From: Imperialibacter sp963977595
Lineage (GTDB): Bacteria > Bacteroidota > Bacteroidia > Cytophagales > Cyclobacteriaceae
Reading direction: 5' to 3'
Assembly: GCF_048007035.1 (NCBI RefSeq)
Contig: NZ_CP180355.1
Span: forward strand, 4,030,001 to 4,094,000
DNA: 64,000 nt
The position numbers were made by a program, and so were the translations under genes. A model generated the notes under the pieces. The model had not been told where the DNA came from. It ran no database searches and saw nothing but the letters and a program-made list of their open reading frames with translations. Positions 1 through 9,010 of the stretch are shown one piece after another (position 1 is the stretch's first letter; each line of letters opens with the position of its first letter).

Positions 1-538
1 CACTTTGTAGATTGGAAATTGATAACTGGCGTAAATCGGCGAAGTCGATGCCGGTTGCTAAGAAATCTTCCTTATTAAAGATGGAGACACTTGTCTCCAA
101 GTCTTCTGAGTAAAGAATCACCAGTTCATCATTGAGATATTCATACACGAGATCAATCTTAGCAGAGTCACCTTTAGCCAAGTCCATAATGTGTGAAAGG
201 TAGCCGACGTCCTTTATTACAGGAACGATCCGATTAACGTCAATTTTTTCGCTAGGACTGTAAAGTTCACCAGAAGCGTCTACATACTTACCAATAATTT
301 CGTATAGGTCTGACGGCCTAGAAATATACTCTCTAAAAGCATTGTCAACATAGTGCTGAACTTTTCCTCCGTCGTTACTGGCTGTGATTTTGAGAACGTC
401 TGTTATTTCATATTCGATGTCTGGAAACCTCTTCTCAAGCTCCGTTTTGTATAAGTCTGTAAACTGTTTTTCGTCCATAACTGAGTTATTACGACAGGAG
501 CAAACAAGAATGATTAGAAGTAAAAGGTTATTACGCAT
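1..538 (-). CDS. DUF1444-like lipoprotein, partial (3' end outside window)
   Basis: Read directly from the reverse strand: an open frame begins with ATG at 538 and runs off the left edge without a stop, so about 179 N-terminal residues are visible. A hydrophobic stretch LLLLIILVCSC gives a lipoprotein-type signal with Cys at about residue 14. The body contains a segment resembling the DUF1444/YtpQ family: FPDIEYEITDV, then NAFREYISRP, then KIDVNRIVPVIKD. That family has no defined reaction. Most known members are cytoplasmic and from Firmicutes, so a lipoprotein version is a little unusual. A second in-frame ATG lies about 20 codons in; I chose the upstream one because it supplies the lipoprotein signal. 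Family assignment is moderate, the reading frame is solid. Confidence 0.65.
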   Translation of the reverse strand, partial: MRNNLLLLIILVCSCRNNSVMDEKQFTDLYKTELEKRFPDIEYEITDVLKITASNDGGKVQHYVDNAFREYISRPSDLYEIIGKYVDASGELYSPSEKIDVNRIVPVIKDVGYLSHIMDLAKGDSAKIDLVYEYLNDELVILYSEDLETSVSIFNKEDFLATGIDFADLRQLSISNLQS

Positions 539-664
539 AGAAGATAATTGAAGATAACAATTCGGTATGGCTATTAGCCATACTCCAATTATAACTATTT
601 TTTAAATTATTTATCAAAATAGCACAATGAACCTCATAAAGCCATATTATCCGTTTGTAAACCC

Positions 665-682
665 ATAATATACGTATATTAT
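665..682. repeat. 18-bp perfect AT-rich palindrome
   Basis: ATAATATAC followed by its exact reverse complement, in the 171-bp gap between the minus-strand glycosidase stop (710) and the minus-strand lipoprotein start (538). It could be a weak terminator or an operator for the downstream lipoprotein gene. There is no T-run, so terminator function is doubtful. Confidence 0.35.
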
Positions 683-709
683 CATCATAATATGGGGGTG
701 CGGTTTTCG

Positions 710-2158
710 TTACTTCCTCCTCACCACCAGCACCATATCAGCCCTTCCCGGCACGGCCACTTTGTTGTCTTTCACTGCTCCCTTCGATATAACTTTCCCC
801 GTCGTTACATCCATCCACTCCGTGGAGTAGCTCCCAGCGGGCAGGGTGAGCGTAATGTCATAGCTTTTCACTGCCAGCGATTCCCAATACACCACCCACA
901 TGCCGTTGCCATTGCTCATGGCCAGCGTGGTGGCGCCGGGCGCTGCCTTCACCACCGAGGCATCGGGCTTCAGGTTCACCAGGTCGTGGGCTTCCATGAA
1001 GTTTTTCAGAATGCCAAATTGCTTTCTCAAGTCAGGACTGCCTCCGCCCGGCGATTCGTAGGTGGTGTCCTGTCCGTTTTCCTGGCCTACCGAAAAGGAA
1101 TAGTCGAGGTGGCTGAACAGGGCCCCTCCCGCCATCACAAACTGCCATACCTGGCGGCGATAGGTGTCGTCTTCGCCTCCGGCAAAGCCCGTCTCGTTGA
1201 AGCCCAGCACCTTGTTGAGGTAATAGTTTTCGCTGGCCGCCCTTGGGTAGGCATAATGGAAGTTGAAAATGTCGATCTGCGGGTCAGGCTCGGTGATGGG
1301 GTAGTAGAAGTTGGAGATATTTTGTGAGATCAGGTGCTTGTTGGCCAGCTTGCTCTCCTCGTCTTTGATCCAGCTTGCCACTTTCTTTTGCCATTCGTTC
1401 GACGCCTGCGACACCACCTGAATTTTGTCCGTCCAGGGGCTTTCGCCGTAGTCGTTTCTGGTGAAAATAATCTCTGTATTGTCCGCCCAGGGCTCGTTTT
1501 GTATTTCAAAGTAAAAGTTGCCGAACCCGTTCAGCTCCCTCACCAGTTTTCGCACATAAGCTTCCTGGCGGGCCAGTAGCCCTTTGTTATTCAGGGTGTT
1601 CACCTCTTTAGCCTCCAGCTCGGGCGTGCCGTTGATGTTGTTGCTGGGGTTGAAGGCAGCGTAGTTCCACCCCCCGCCATAATGAGCCGAAAAAAGGCAT
1701 ACTTCCACCATCACTTTGTTGGTGCTGGCCAGGGTCATAAAGTCTTTCAGTCGGGCAAAGTAGGCCGGGTCCCACTGGTCGAGGTCAAACTTGTTGCCGC
1801 CCAGCGCATAGCCGGGCTGGTTGCTCCGCTTCCATGGCAGGATGGCCCTGCCCTCTGCCGGTGCCATGGTGTTCTTTTTGATGCCAAAGTCGCCCTGCTT
1901 CTCCAGGTAAGCCCCTGTAAACAAGCGGGTATGGTTGAGGCCTTCCTTTCCCAGGGTGTTGAGATAGGTTTTGTAATCAAAGTCGAGGTTCATTACCGCC
2001 CCGTAGTGTTCCCCTGAGCCGATAATGATCATCGGCTTTCCCTGGTACTGAAAGTAGTGAGTGTTTTGGGGGTGAAGCTGCAAGATGTTTTGAGCCTGGG
2101 CTGAGCATGTGGCTAATAGCAAGCCTAGAAAAATGGAGCGTATATGAGCGACTTTCAT
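710..2158 (-). CDS. Secreted glycoside hydrolase, GH5-like TIM barrel
   Basis: A 482-residue protein with a Sec signal peptide (about residues 1-22, ending SAQAQ). The body looks like a clan GH-A (beta/alpha)8 barrel. FYFEIQNEPW places a likely acid/base Glu at 222 inside the N-E-P motif, and GFNETGFAGG places a likely nucleophile Glu at 322. A short beta-rich tail (about 395-482), ending in aspartate/valine-rich strands, resembles the C-terminal collagen-binding-like domain often fused to DUF4038/GH140-type enzymes. The substrate cannot be read from sequence; a plant or algal polysaccharide is likely. It is monocistronic, with a TAACTTTG promoter element at 2232-2239 giving a leader of about 70 nt. 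Enzyme class is fairly sure, exact GH family is not. Confidence 0.75.
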   Translation of the reverse strand: MKVAHIRSIFLGLLLATCSAQAQNILQLHPQNTHYFQYQGKPMIIIGSGEHYGAVMNLDFDYKTYLNTLGKEGLNHTRLFTGAYLEKQGDFGIKKNTMAPAEGRAILPWKRSNQPGYALGGNKFDLDQWDPAYFARLKDFMTLASTNKVMVEVCLFSAHYGGGWNYAAFNPSNNINGTPELEAKEVNTLNNKGLLARQEAYVRKLVRELNGFGNFYFEIQNEPWADNTEIIFTRNDYGESPWTDKIQVVSQASNEWQKKVASWIKDEESKLANKHLISQNISNFYYPITEPDPQIDIFNFHYAYPRAASENYYLNKVLGFNETGFAGGEDDTYRRQVWQFVMAGGALFSHLDYSFSVGQENGQDTTYESPGGGSPDLRKQFGILKNFMEAHDLVNLKPDASVVKAAPGATTLAMSNGNGMWVVYWESLAVKSYDITLTLPAGSYSTEWMDVTTGKVISKGAVKDNKVAVPGRADMVLVVRRK

Positions 2159-2231
2159 AAATGATATTTGTTGCAGTTAACACCGTTTGGTGAGGGGCGG
2201 TGAATGTTCTTTTTGTAAATATAAAGATAGC

Positions 2232-2239
2232 CAAAGTTA
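2232..2239 (-). promoter_or_regulatory. Bacteroidota -7 element (TAACTTTG) upstream of the glycosidase gene
   Basis: On the minus strand TAACTTTG matches TAnnTTTG exactly. No clear TTG -33 box is seen; the upstream stretch is only T-rich. A start near 2227 would give a leader of about 70 nt to the ATG at 2158. Confidence 0.4.
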
Positions 2240-2369
2240 ATGCTGATGTGTTATGCTGGTAGAAAAACCGTTCCTGCATTGTAAGCCGTTGCAGGAACGC
2301 CATTCTGCCCCAATTAGAAGCCTCTTTATTTGAGGCAGAGGGCAATGGTGGCCGGGCTGGTTGGGGCAA

Positions 2370-2406
2370 CAAAAAAAGGGAAGCAAAGCCTACAAGCTTG
2401 CCTCCC
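2370..2406 (-). terminator. Intrinsic terminator after the DUF4382 lipoprotein gene
   Basis: On the minus strand GGGAGGCAAGC pairs with the GC-rich half GCTTTGCTTCCC across a short loop and is followed by seven T residues. It lies about 50 nt downstream of the stop at 2457 and would end the two-gene lipoprotein transcript. Confidence 0.75.
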
Positions 2407-2456
2407 CCTCTAACCTAAGAGATTTACCGCACTAATACGGCGTCTTAAACTTCTTT

Positions 2457-3311
2457 TTATTCGGGGTTGAGTACAAAATCTTGTGTGGTTGCATTAGCTG
2501 CCACAATTTCCACTCCCTCGGAGGTAGTAGCTGCGTATCCTTGCGCTTCCACCGTTACGTTGTAGAGGCCAGCCTGTAAGCCAAGCACGGTGTAGGTGCC
2601 ATCTTCGGCTGTAAGAGCCGTGGTGTTGAGGGTGTCGGCAGCATAAACCGATACCGTGGCTCCCCCCAATGCGATGATTTCAGTTTCCGTTTCCCCTTCC
2701 ACTTCGGTTGTTACAGCACCCACCAGCCGACCTGCAAAAGATTGGTTGGAGGCCTTGATAACAGGCTTGAAATTGAACCCGGTGATGCCAGACGGTGAAC
2801 TGGTGTTTCCTTTGGCCACAAATGAGCTGGCCACATCGAAGTCCAGCAGTAGTTCGGCAGTTAGGCCCCCCGCTACTTCTATGCCTGGCTTTACAAATAT
2901 TTTAATGCCGGAGGAAGAGCCGCTGGGTACCTTCAGATCATACGATGTGCCGTCTTTTAATACCACAGTGGCATCGGCTACATACACCCTGATGAGGTCA
3001 TAAGTACCTTCGGGAATTTCGACGTCGGCCAGGTTTTCAGTCACTCCATTCGTAAGATCCAATAGATTGGCTGAAACCTCGTCTTCCATAATGGTAATAA
3101 ATGCGCTTTCTGAGTCTCCGCCTTTTTGCCTGGCTTCAATTTTAGTAACAGTTACGTTTGCTTCACTCACCAAATCGCTTGGAAAAGGGGCGTCTGTCAT
3201 TTTTACTACCAACTGTCCGGTTCCGCCCGAGTCGCCATCGTTGTTGCATCCCACAAGTCCCGCAATAATAGCCATGGCAATAAATGGTAATAAAATCTTC
3301 TTCGTTTTCAT
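2457..3311 (-). CDS. DUF4382 lipoprotein with carboxypeptidase-regulatory-like domain (short paralogue)
   Basis: A 284-residue lipoprotein: signal helix 5-20 and lipobox GLVGC with Cys22. Residues about 32-188 form a DUF4382 domain, opening with VVKMTDAPFP and including VRVYVADATVVLKDG and LLLDFDVASSFV. Residues about 194-280 form a carboxypeptidase regulatory-like beta-sandwich (GATVSVYAADT, EDGTYTVLGLQAGLY). This domain pair is common in Bacteroidota surface lipoproteins of unknown role. It starts 37 bp after the next gene upstream (3349-4824), whose C-terminal half is closely related, so the two are tandem duplicates in one operon, closed by the terminator at 2370-2406. The operon diverges from a sigma/FecR/TonB cassette that may control it. 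Confidence 0.85.
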   Translation of the reverse strand: MKTKKILLPFIAMAIIAGLVGCNNDGDSGGTGQLVVKMTDAPFPSDLVSEANVTVTKIEARQKGGDSESAFITIMEDEVSANLLDLTNGVTENLADVEIPEGTYDLIRVYVADATVVLKDGTSYDLKVPSGSSSGIKIFVKPGIEVAGGLTAELLLDFDVASSFVAKGNTSSPSGITGFNFKPVIKASNQSFAGRLVGAVTTEVEGETETEIIALGGATVSVYAADTLNTTALTAEDGTYTVLGLQAGLYNVTVEAQGYAATTSEGVEIVAANATTQDFVLNPE

Positions 3312-3348
3312 GAATTTTTGTTTTGTTGTATAAGAATAACTGGTTTAA

Positions 3349-4824
3349 TCAATTGGTAGTCAGATTGATAGTAACTGTAGTTTCTTTTCCTTTTTCGATC
3401 AATACCTCGTCAAGTGTTGAGGTTTCGTGGTCGACTAATTCTGCCTGCACCTGATAACCTCCCGGCGTCAGGCCGAGAATGGTAAACCTGCCGTCCTCAC
3501 CACTCAGTGCTGTTGTGTGAAGTGTGTCGGCTGCAAACAGAGAGACCTGGGCTCCGGGCAGAGCGGTGCCGTTCTGGTCGTTAACGGTACCAGAAAGAGT
3601 GCCGGTAGCGTGCTGATTGGAAGTCCGGATGACTGGCTTGAAGTTGAACCCATTGATGCCCGCAGGAGTGTTTGGATTGCCTCTCACCACAAAGCTGCTG
3701 CTAACGTCAAAGTCCAGTAAGTAGCTGGCACTTTCACCTTCTTCTATTTCAATATCAAAGGCTGGTTTTACTTTAATGCCGCTCTTGTCGCCTGATGGGA
3801 TTTTGAGATCGAATAGTCGCCCGTCTTTCAGTAACACACTTCCCTCGCTAACGTATACGCTAAAGAATGAATAGGAGCCAACCGGCAATGCTGTTTCACT
3901 GAGCTTTGCGGTGATGCCATTACTCAAGTCGAGCAAATTGAAGGTTGTCGGCTCGTTAAAAACTGTAATAAAAGGTATGGTGTCATTTGCTTCGCCGGTT
4001 TTCACTTCAATTTTGACTATTGTGACGTTGGCTTCTTCAATTAAATCAATCGGGAAGGGGGCGTCAGTTAACAAAAGCTCCAGCTTTCCCGTGGCCAGTG
4101 GCAGGCCTGTATTGTAAAAGACTCTATCCCCCTCGTCGCAGGTGTCCTGAGCCGTGTCAAATGCATTTTGTAGCGCAGTATTTCCTTCAATCACTTGCGC
4201 CCCTATGCTCGTAGCAACCTGGATAGGGAACTGGATAGAAAGAAGGTCGTCGTCATTGAATTCATTTAAAAGTTGAAAAAGAGAGGCGTCGTCGGCTACT
4301 GTTCGGATGTCGGCAAGCTGATTTTGCAGGTCATAGGTGGCCATGGAGATCGGATACTCGATGTCGACACACTCGATGTCGTCGTCAAGTCCGTTGGCAA
4401 CGCATAGGGCAGCCAGCACGTCCAACTCTTCCTGACTGGAAACTGCCACCTCCGTGTGATCGGATTTGATCACACGCAGGGGGAAGTCTAAAAGAAAACG
4501 GTCTGACTGGTAAGGATTTAAATAATATATGTCCTGTAAAACAGCTAAATCAGCCTCTTTGCCAACAGTAAATGCCTTTCCTCTGAAGCTTCCTTTTACC
4601 GGTAGCACCAGCGTCAGACAACTGGCATTGTCAATTACATTGTCGTTGGAGCCATCCTTTAGCGACATTTTTTGCAGCAGCTGCCCGAGGGCCGATCCTT
4701 TGGTGAAAGCCATTTCTTTGTCCGGCTCCGTAATATCCTCCGAAGGCTCCTGGCAAGAGATCGCCAAAATCACCAGGCTCACTAATAAAATGGACTGCTT
4801 CAAAAATGAAATTTGCCTCTGCAT
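3349..4824 (-). CDS. DUF4382 lipoprotein with extra N-terminal domain (long paralogue)
   Basis: A 491-residue lipoprotein. I start it at the ATG at 4824 because this puts a signal helix and lipobox (ILAISC, Cys24) at the N terminus. An in-frame ATG at 4920 would add 32 residues with no signal character and would overlap the divergent sigma gene. Residues about 70-235 are a unique N-terminal region with two repeated elements (LLDFPLRVIKSDHTEV and LSIQFPIQVATS), each preceded by an aspartate-rich helix. Residues about 246-403 are DUF4382 (LLLTDAPFPIDLIEEANVT) and 408-490 a carboxypeptidase-regulatory domain. The last 245 residues align closely with the downstream gene. Function is unknown; surface display is likely. 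Confidence 0.8.
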   Translation of the reverse strand: MQRQISFLKQSILLVSLVILAISCQEPSEDITEPDKEMAFTKGSALGQLLQKMSLKDGSNDNVIDNASCLTLVLPVKGSFRGKAFTVGKEADLAVLQDIYYLNPYQSDRFLLDFPLRVIKSDHTEVAVSSQEELDVLAALCVANGLDDDIECVDIEYPISMATYDLQNQLADIRTVADDASLFQLLNEFNDDDLLSIQFPIQVATSIGAQVIEGNTALQNAFDTAQDTCDEGDRVFYNTGLPLATGKLELLLTDAPFPIDLIEEANVTIVKIEVKTGEANDTIPFITVFNEPTTFNLLDLSNGITAKLSETALPVGSYSFFSVYVSEGSVLLKDGRLFDLKIPSGDKSGIKVKPAFDIEIEEGESASYLLDFDVSSSFVVRGNPNTPAGINGFNFKPVIRTSNQHATGTLSGTVNDQNGTALPGAQVSLFAADTLHTTALSGEDGRFTILGLTPGGYQVQAELVDHETSTLDEVLIEKGKETTVTINLTTN

Positions 4825-4911
4825 AGGTTTTTGCCCCGCTTTCGGTAATAAAACCGGCTGACACTGAAAACTCCTACCTGTAAACCTAAACTTTGTTAAA
4901 TTGGGGTTCAT

Positions 4912-5427
4912 ATGAGCCATGAGAAGCGAAATGTTTGTGATGAAGGCAGGTTTAAAACACTTTTCAGAGCGCTCTCAAAAGACCTTCATGATTTTCTCTA
5001 CTATAAGTACGGTGCCGGAAACCATCCCGCAGATATTGTGCAGGAAGCTTTTGTGAAATTATGGAATAACTGCAAAAACGTACCACCTGAAAAGGCCAGG
5101 GCCTTCCTTTTTACAGTGGCCAACAACCAAATGTTAAATGAGCTGGCAAAAAGCAAGACAGCGTTACGGTATCAGGAGACCGCAGAAGCCAAGCGATACA
5201 CAATTGAGTCGCCTGAATTTGCGATGGAGGAAGAGCAATACAGGCAGCGACTTCACGCTGCTCTCGAAAGCTTGACTGAGGATCAGCGGGTGACTTTTAT
5301 GTTGAATCGGGTAGAAGGAAAAAAGCACCAGGAAATTGCCGATATGCTGGGTATAGGTCGCAAGGCAGTTGAGAAGAGGATATACACAGCATACAAAATT
5401 ATAAGGGAGCAGCTGGGCGATTTTTGA
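4912..5427 (+). CDS. ECF RNA polymerase sigma factor, FecI-like Bacteroidota type
   Basis: A 171-residue sigma-70 family protein with region 2 (about residues 20-85, including PADIVQEAFVKLWNN, the core-binding and -10 recognition helix) and region 4 (about 113-165, RVEGKKHQEIADMLGIGRKAVEKRI, the -35 recognition helix-turn-helix). It has no region 1 or 3, so it is an extracytoplasmic-function factor. It is followed at 66 bp by a FecR anti-sigma gene and then an STN-containing TonB receptor, the standard trans-envelope signalling order. The divergent lipoprotein operon begins 87 bp away and is the obvious candidate target. A degenerate AAACTTTG element at 4888-4895 could be its -7 box. Confidence 0.92.
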   Translation: MSHEKRNVCDEGRFKTLFRALSKDLHDFLYYKYGAGNHPADIVQEAFVKLWNNCKNVPPEKARAFLFTVANNQMLNELAKSKTALRYQETAEAKRYTIESPEFAMEEEQYRQRLHAALESLTEDQRVTFMLNRVEGKKHQEIADMLGIGRKAVEKRIYTAYKIIREQLGDF

Positions 5428-5493
5428 TCGTGTAAAAAATGTGTCAGGTAGGAGATTCTTGCATTCATCTGTTTTTATTAAGAAGTAAAAATT

Positions 5494-6399
5494 ATGGACG
5501 AAGAAGACTTGGTGAAAAAATGGCTGGCCGAAACGCTTTCGGAGTCGGAACGGCTGTCGTTCGAGCAAACCGAAACGTATCGAAAGCTGCAGCGGACGGA
5601 AGGTCTTTTGCAACGGATGAAAGCCCCCGATTACGATGTTGAGGCTGAAGAGAAAAGATTGCCTATAGCTCCCCGCCAAGTCGGAGTTGTCTCCTTGTGG
5701 CAACGAAATTTTTTAAAGGTTGCGGCCTCTTTGCTGCTAGTGCTCAGCGCAGCACTTGTCATAGGCTATCTCTTGTTGAGAGATGAGACGGTCAGGGTGC
5801 TGGCGGCCACGAAAACCACCACTTATCTGCCTGATTCTTCAGAGGTTGCGCTGAACAAAGCCTCAAGCCTCACCTATAGTACAAGCGGGTGGAACAAAGC
5901 CAGAGTAGTTGAACTAAGTGGCGAAGGTTTTTTTAAAGTCTCTCACGGCTCCCGTTTCGATGTGAAGACGTCTTTAGGTACGGTAACTGTTGTGGGTACG
6001 CAGTTCAATGTGAAGAGCAGAACAGGGTATTTTGAAGTGCAATGCTATGAAGGAACGGTGAAAGTTCGGTCAAAAGGCACCGAGCAAATATTAAAGAAAG
6101 GCCAGGGGTGGCGTTTGATAGGCGGTTTGTCAGCGGCTCTGGAGTTAGGTACCGGCGATGGCCCGGGTTGGTTAGGTAACGAAAGCAGATTTGAAAGTGT
6201 GCCGTATAGTCAGGTGGTGGAGGAGTTTGAAAGGCAGTATGGCGTTAAAGTAAAACTGGTTCGTGTGGATGCCAATCAAATGTTTACTGGCAGCTTTACG
6301 CATGACAACATAAATCTTGCTCTTAAGTCAATCACGCTTCCGCTCAATATAAAGTTTGACCGTGAAGAGAACCTGGTTCGTTTGTCTGGTGATCAATAG
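5494..6399 (+). CDS. FecR-family anti-sigma factor
   Basis: A 301-residue single-pass inner-membrane protein. The N-terminal cytoplasmic part (1-75) would hold the sigma factor. A transmembrane helix lies at 76-95 (AASLLLVLSAALVIGYLLL). The periplasmic FecR domain covers about 102-200 (TYLPDSSEVALNKASSL, GEGFFKVSHGSRFDVKTS, VVGTQFNVKS). A C-terminal DUF4974 region covers 234-298 (VVEEFERQYGVKV) and contacts the receptor signalling domain in this family. It sits between the sigma gene and the receptor gene, and its 3' end overlaps the receptor start. It is expected to relay receptor occupancy to the sigma factor by regulated proteolysis; that mechanism is family knowledge, not visible here. 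Confidence 0.92.
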   Translation: MDEEDLVKKWLAETLSESERLSFEQTETYRKLQRTEGLLQRMKAPDYDVEAEEKRLPIAPRQVGVVSLWQRNFLKVAASLLLVLSAALVIGYLLLRDETVRVLAATKTTTYLPDSSEVALNKASSLTYSTSGWNKARVVELSGEGFFKVSHGSRFDVKTSLGTVTVVGTQFNVKSRTGYFEVQCYEGTVKVRSKGTEQILKKGQGWRLIGGLSAALELGTGDGPGWLGNESRFESVPYSQVVEEFERQYGVKVKLVRVDANQMFTGSFTHDNINLALKSITLPLNIKFDREENLVRLSGDQ

Positions 6400-8914
6400 A
6401 AAAGTAAAATTTTTTCTCCTTCTACCACTCCTTTTTTTGGCAGCACACATTTTTGGCCAGCAAAAAGAAGATGCGCAGCCGTTGTTATCAGTTCTCAAAA
6501 TTCTTGAGGCCAGGTATGAAATTGCATTTTCCTATGCAGATAAAAATGTTGCCCACCTCTATGTTGATCTTCCGGATGATGCCTTAAGCCTGGCTCAATG
6601 TCTGTCGTACCTGCGACAGGCCACCGATCTGGAATTCGAGCAGTTGGACGATCGATTTGTAGCTATAAGAAAGTTGGAGACCACCGCCAGGGTGCTCTGT
6701 GGCTACCTGAAAGACGTGGGAACCAGCGAGCCCGTGACGTCGGCCGTCGTAAGCCATCTGTCAACTTCGGTTGTTACCAATGTGGAAGGATATTTTGAGT
6801 TAACTCTTGAGGAGCCAGAATCCGTCTTGCGTGTAAGGCACCTGGGCTATCAACCTCTGGAAATAGATCTGACTAAAAAAAAAGCTACGGATTGTCTGAC
6901 CATCAGTCTCACAGCCAAAACAGTGGAGCTTGAAGAGGTTCTTATCTCCAATTACCTTGTTGGAGGAGTGGGTAAAACCGTTTCGGGGGCATTTGAGGTG
7001 AAAACCAGGGAATTGCAGGTGCTTCCCGGCATGAGCGAGCCCGATGTGCTGTATACCATGCAGGCTTTGCCAGGCATACAAAGTGCCAACGAGTCGGTTT
7101 CCGATATCAACATTAGAGGCGGGAGTAACGATCAAAGTCTGATACTTTGGGACGATATAAAAATGTATCAGTCCAGTCATTTTTATGGCCTTATCACCGC
7201 ATTTAATCCCTATTTCGTTGACAAAGTAATCCTGACAAAAAATGGTACCGGCGCTCGTTTGGGGGAAGGAGTTTCAGGCACCATCGAGATCAAACCCGAC
7301 AACAAAGTGGCCAAAGAGTGGAGTGGCGGTGGCGGCATCAATCTGCTGAGTGCCGACGGCTACCTTACTGCGCCACTATCTTCCAGGGCTTCGATAAGTG
7401 TGGCTGGCCGCAGGTCGATGGCTGATATTGTCAGCACACCTACCTACGACAACTATTTTGACCGGGCATTTCGCAACACCGACGTCGCCAGGGTTTCGGC
7501 TGGAGATAGCCTGCTGAATAGCAACGAAGACTTCTATTTTTACGATTTAACGGTAAAAGTTAACTATCAGATTTCAGCAAGCGACAAGCTAAGTCTCAGC
7601 TTCCTGCAAATTTTTAACGACCTGACTTACACCGAAAATGCTGAAGTAAATGGGGTAAGGGAGTCAAAGGCAAGTAGTCTTACTCAGCAGAGTATGGCTT
7701 CAGGCATTCGGTATGAAAAGGAGTGGAGTCCGTCGGTGAAATCAAGGCTAAGTGTGCCTGTGTCGTGGTACAAACTCAGGGGCGTTAACAACAACATTCC
7801 CAATAACCAACGGCTAGAGCAAGAAAATGAAGTGCTGGATATCGGTTTCAAAATCGATACCAGACTGCTTATTAATGAAACTACCGATGTAACGGGAGGT
7901 GTGCAACTTACAGAGGTAGGCATTGGTAATTTGGAAGTTCTGAATAACCCGGCTTTCAGGAGGTATATAAAGGAGGTTAACAGAAGCCAGGTGTTGTTTG
8001 CCGATGTCAATCACTCTACGCCATCAAACAATACCAACATAAGTGGAGGGCTTCGTGCCAACTACTACTCTACACTCGATCAATTTACCCTGGAACCTCG
8101 CCTTGCCATTCATCAGAAGCTGGCCGAAAATGTTGCACTTGAACTGCTGGCTGAACAAAAAAGCCAGTTTACTACCCAGGTGATCGATTTGCAAAACGAC
8201 TTTTTAGGTGTCGAAAAACGAAGGTGGGTTCTTTCCAATGGAGTGGGTATTCCACTTATTCGCAGCAAGCAGGCTTCGGTGGGCTTGCTGTATTCTCCCG
8301 ACAAGTGGTTGATTAGTGCAGAGCCGTATTTAAAACTGGTCAAAGGTATAATTACCTCCAGCCAGGGGTTCCAAAACCAGTTCCAGTACCTAAGGTCAAA
8401 TGGTAGCTATCAGGTGTTTGGTGTGGACGTGCTGGTGAAAAGAGACTTTAAAGAGCTTTCTGCCTGGACGAGTTATGCTGTGGCTAAAAATCGATATGAT
8501 TTTCCTCAACTGTCGGTAAGCGCCTTTCCCAATAACCTTGATATTTTGCACAACCTGACGATTGGTGCGGGCTATACCAGGGATAGTTTTCAAGCGTCCA
8601 CTAGCCTTAGCTGGCACTCAGGCCGGCCTTATACGGCTGTAAATGCCTCCAACCCAATAGTTAATGGGACTATCAGCTACGACCTCCCCAACGCAGCCAG
8701 AGTGAGCCCTTACTTCCGCATTGACTTGTCAGCCAGATATAACTTTAATTTGAGAGCTGGTGTACGAGGCCAGGCCGGGTTTTCTATCTGGAACCTGTCG
8801 GCGTATGAAAATGTGTTAGGAACCTATTACCGCATTGCCGACGGAAACCTGGAAACTATCAACCAGGCTGGATTAAAGCTTACACCCAACATGATGTTCA
8901 GGGTATTTTTCTAA
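6389..8914 (+). CDS. TonB-dependent receptor with STN signalling domain
   Basis: An outer-membrane receptor of about 841 residues. I prefer the GTG at 6389, which gives a compact signal peptide (KVKFFLLLPLLFLAAHIFGQ); a TTG at 6356 would add 11 residues and extend the overlap with fecR from 11 to 44 bp. In order it shows an STN/secretin-type signalling domain (about 30-95), a carboxypeptidase-regulatory domain (about 98-178), a plug (about 205-300: VLYTMQALPGIQSANE, INIRGGSNDQSLILWDD) and a beta-barrel ending in the C-terminal Phe of outer-membrane proteins. The STN domain and its genes mark it as a FecA-like sensor-transporter that reports its ligand to the sigma factor at 4912-5427. The ligand is unknown. 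There is no SusD partner. Confidence 0.88.
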   Translation: MINRKVKFFLLLPLLFLAAHIFGQQKEDAQPLLSVLKILEARYEIAFSYADKNVAHLYVDLPDDALSLAQCLSYLRQATDLEFEQLDDRFVAIRKLETTARVLCGYLKDVGTSEPVTSAVVSHLSTSVVTNVEGYFELTLEEPESVLRVRHLGYQPLEIDLTKKKATDCLTISLTAKTVELEEVLISNYLVGGVGKTVSGAFEVKTRELQVLPGMSEPDVLYTMQALPGIQSANESVSDINIRGGSNDQSLILWDDIKMYQSSHFYGLITAFNPYFVDKVILTKNGTGARLGEGVSGTIEIKPDNKVAKEWSGGGGINLLSADGYLTAPLSSRASISVAGRRSMADIVSTPTYDNYFDRAFRNTDVARVSAGDSLLNSNEDFYFYDLTVKVNYQISASDKLSLSFLQIFNDLTYTENAEVNGVRESKASSLTQQSMASGIRYEKEWSPSVKSRLSVPVSWYKLRGVNNNIPNNQRLEQENEVLDIGFKIDTRLLINETTDVTGGVQLTEVGIGNLEVLNNPAFRRYIKEVNRSQVLFADVNHSTPSNNTNISGGLRANYYSTLDQFTLEPRLAIHQKLAENVALELLAEQKSQFTTQVIDLQNDFLGVEKRRWVLSNGVGIPLIRSKQASVGLLYSPDKWLISAEPYLKLVKGIITSSQGFQNQFQYLRSNGSYQVFGVDVLVKRDFKELSAWTSYAVAKNRYDFPQLSVSAFPNNLDILHNLTIGAGYTRDSFQASTSLSWHSGRPYTAVNASNPIVNGTISYDLPNAARVSPYFRIDLSARYNFNLRAGVRGQAGFSIWNLSAYENVLGTYYRIADGNLETINQAGLKLTPNMMFRVFF

Positions 8915-8945
8915 TCAATGAAAGGCAGGTTTTGATAAGCAGCCT

Positions 8946-8997
8946 AAAAAAAAGTTACCACACCGGGAGAGTCAAACTTATCCAGATGTGGCAACTA
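8946..8997 (-). terminator. Intrinsic terminator after the sugar isomerase-like gene
   Basis: On the minus strand AGTTGCCACA pairs with TGTGGTAACT over a loop of about 30 nt, followed by a run of eight T residues. It sits about 14 nt downstream of the stop at 9011. Confidence 0.6.
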
Positions 8998-9010
8998 AGA
9001 GAAATTTCTA

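Noticed and set aside
4825..4920. Longer start for the DUF4382 lipoprotein at 4920
   Set aside because: It would overlap the divergent sigma gene and bury the lipoprotein signal 32 residues inside the protein.
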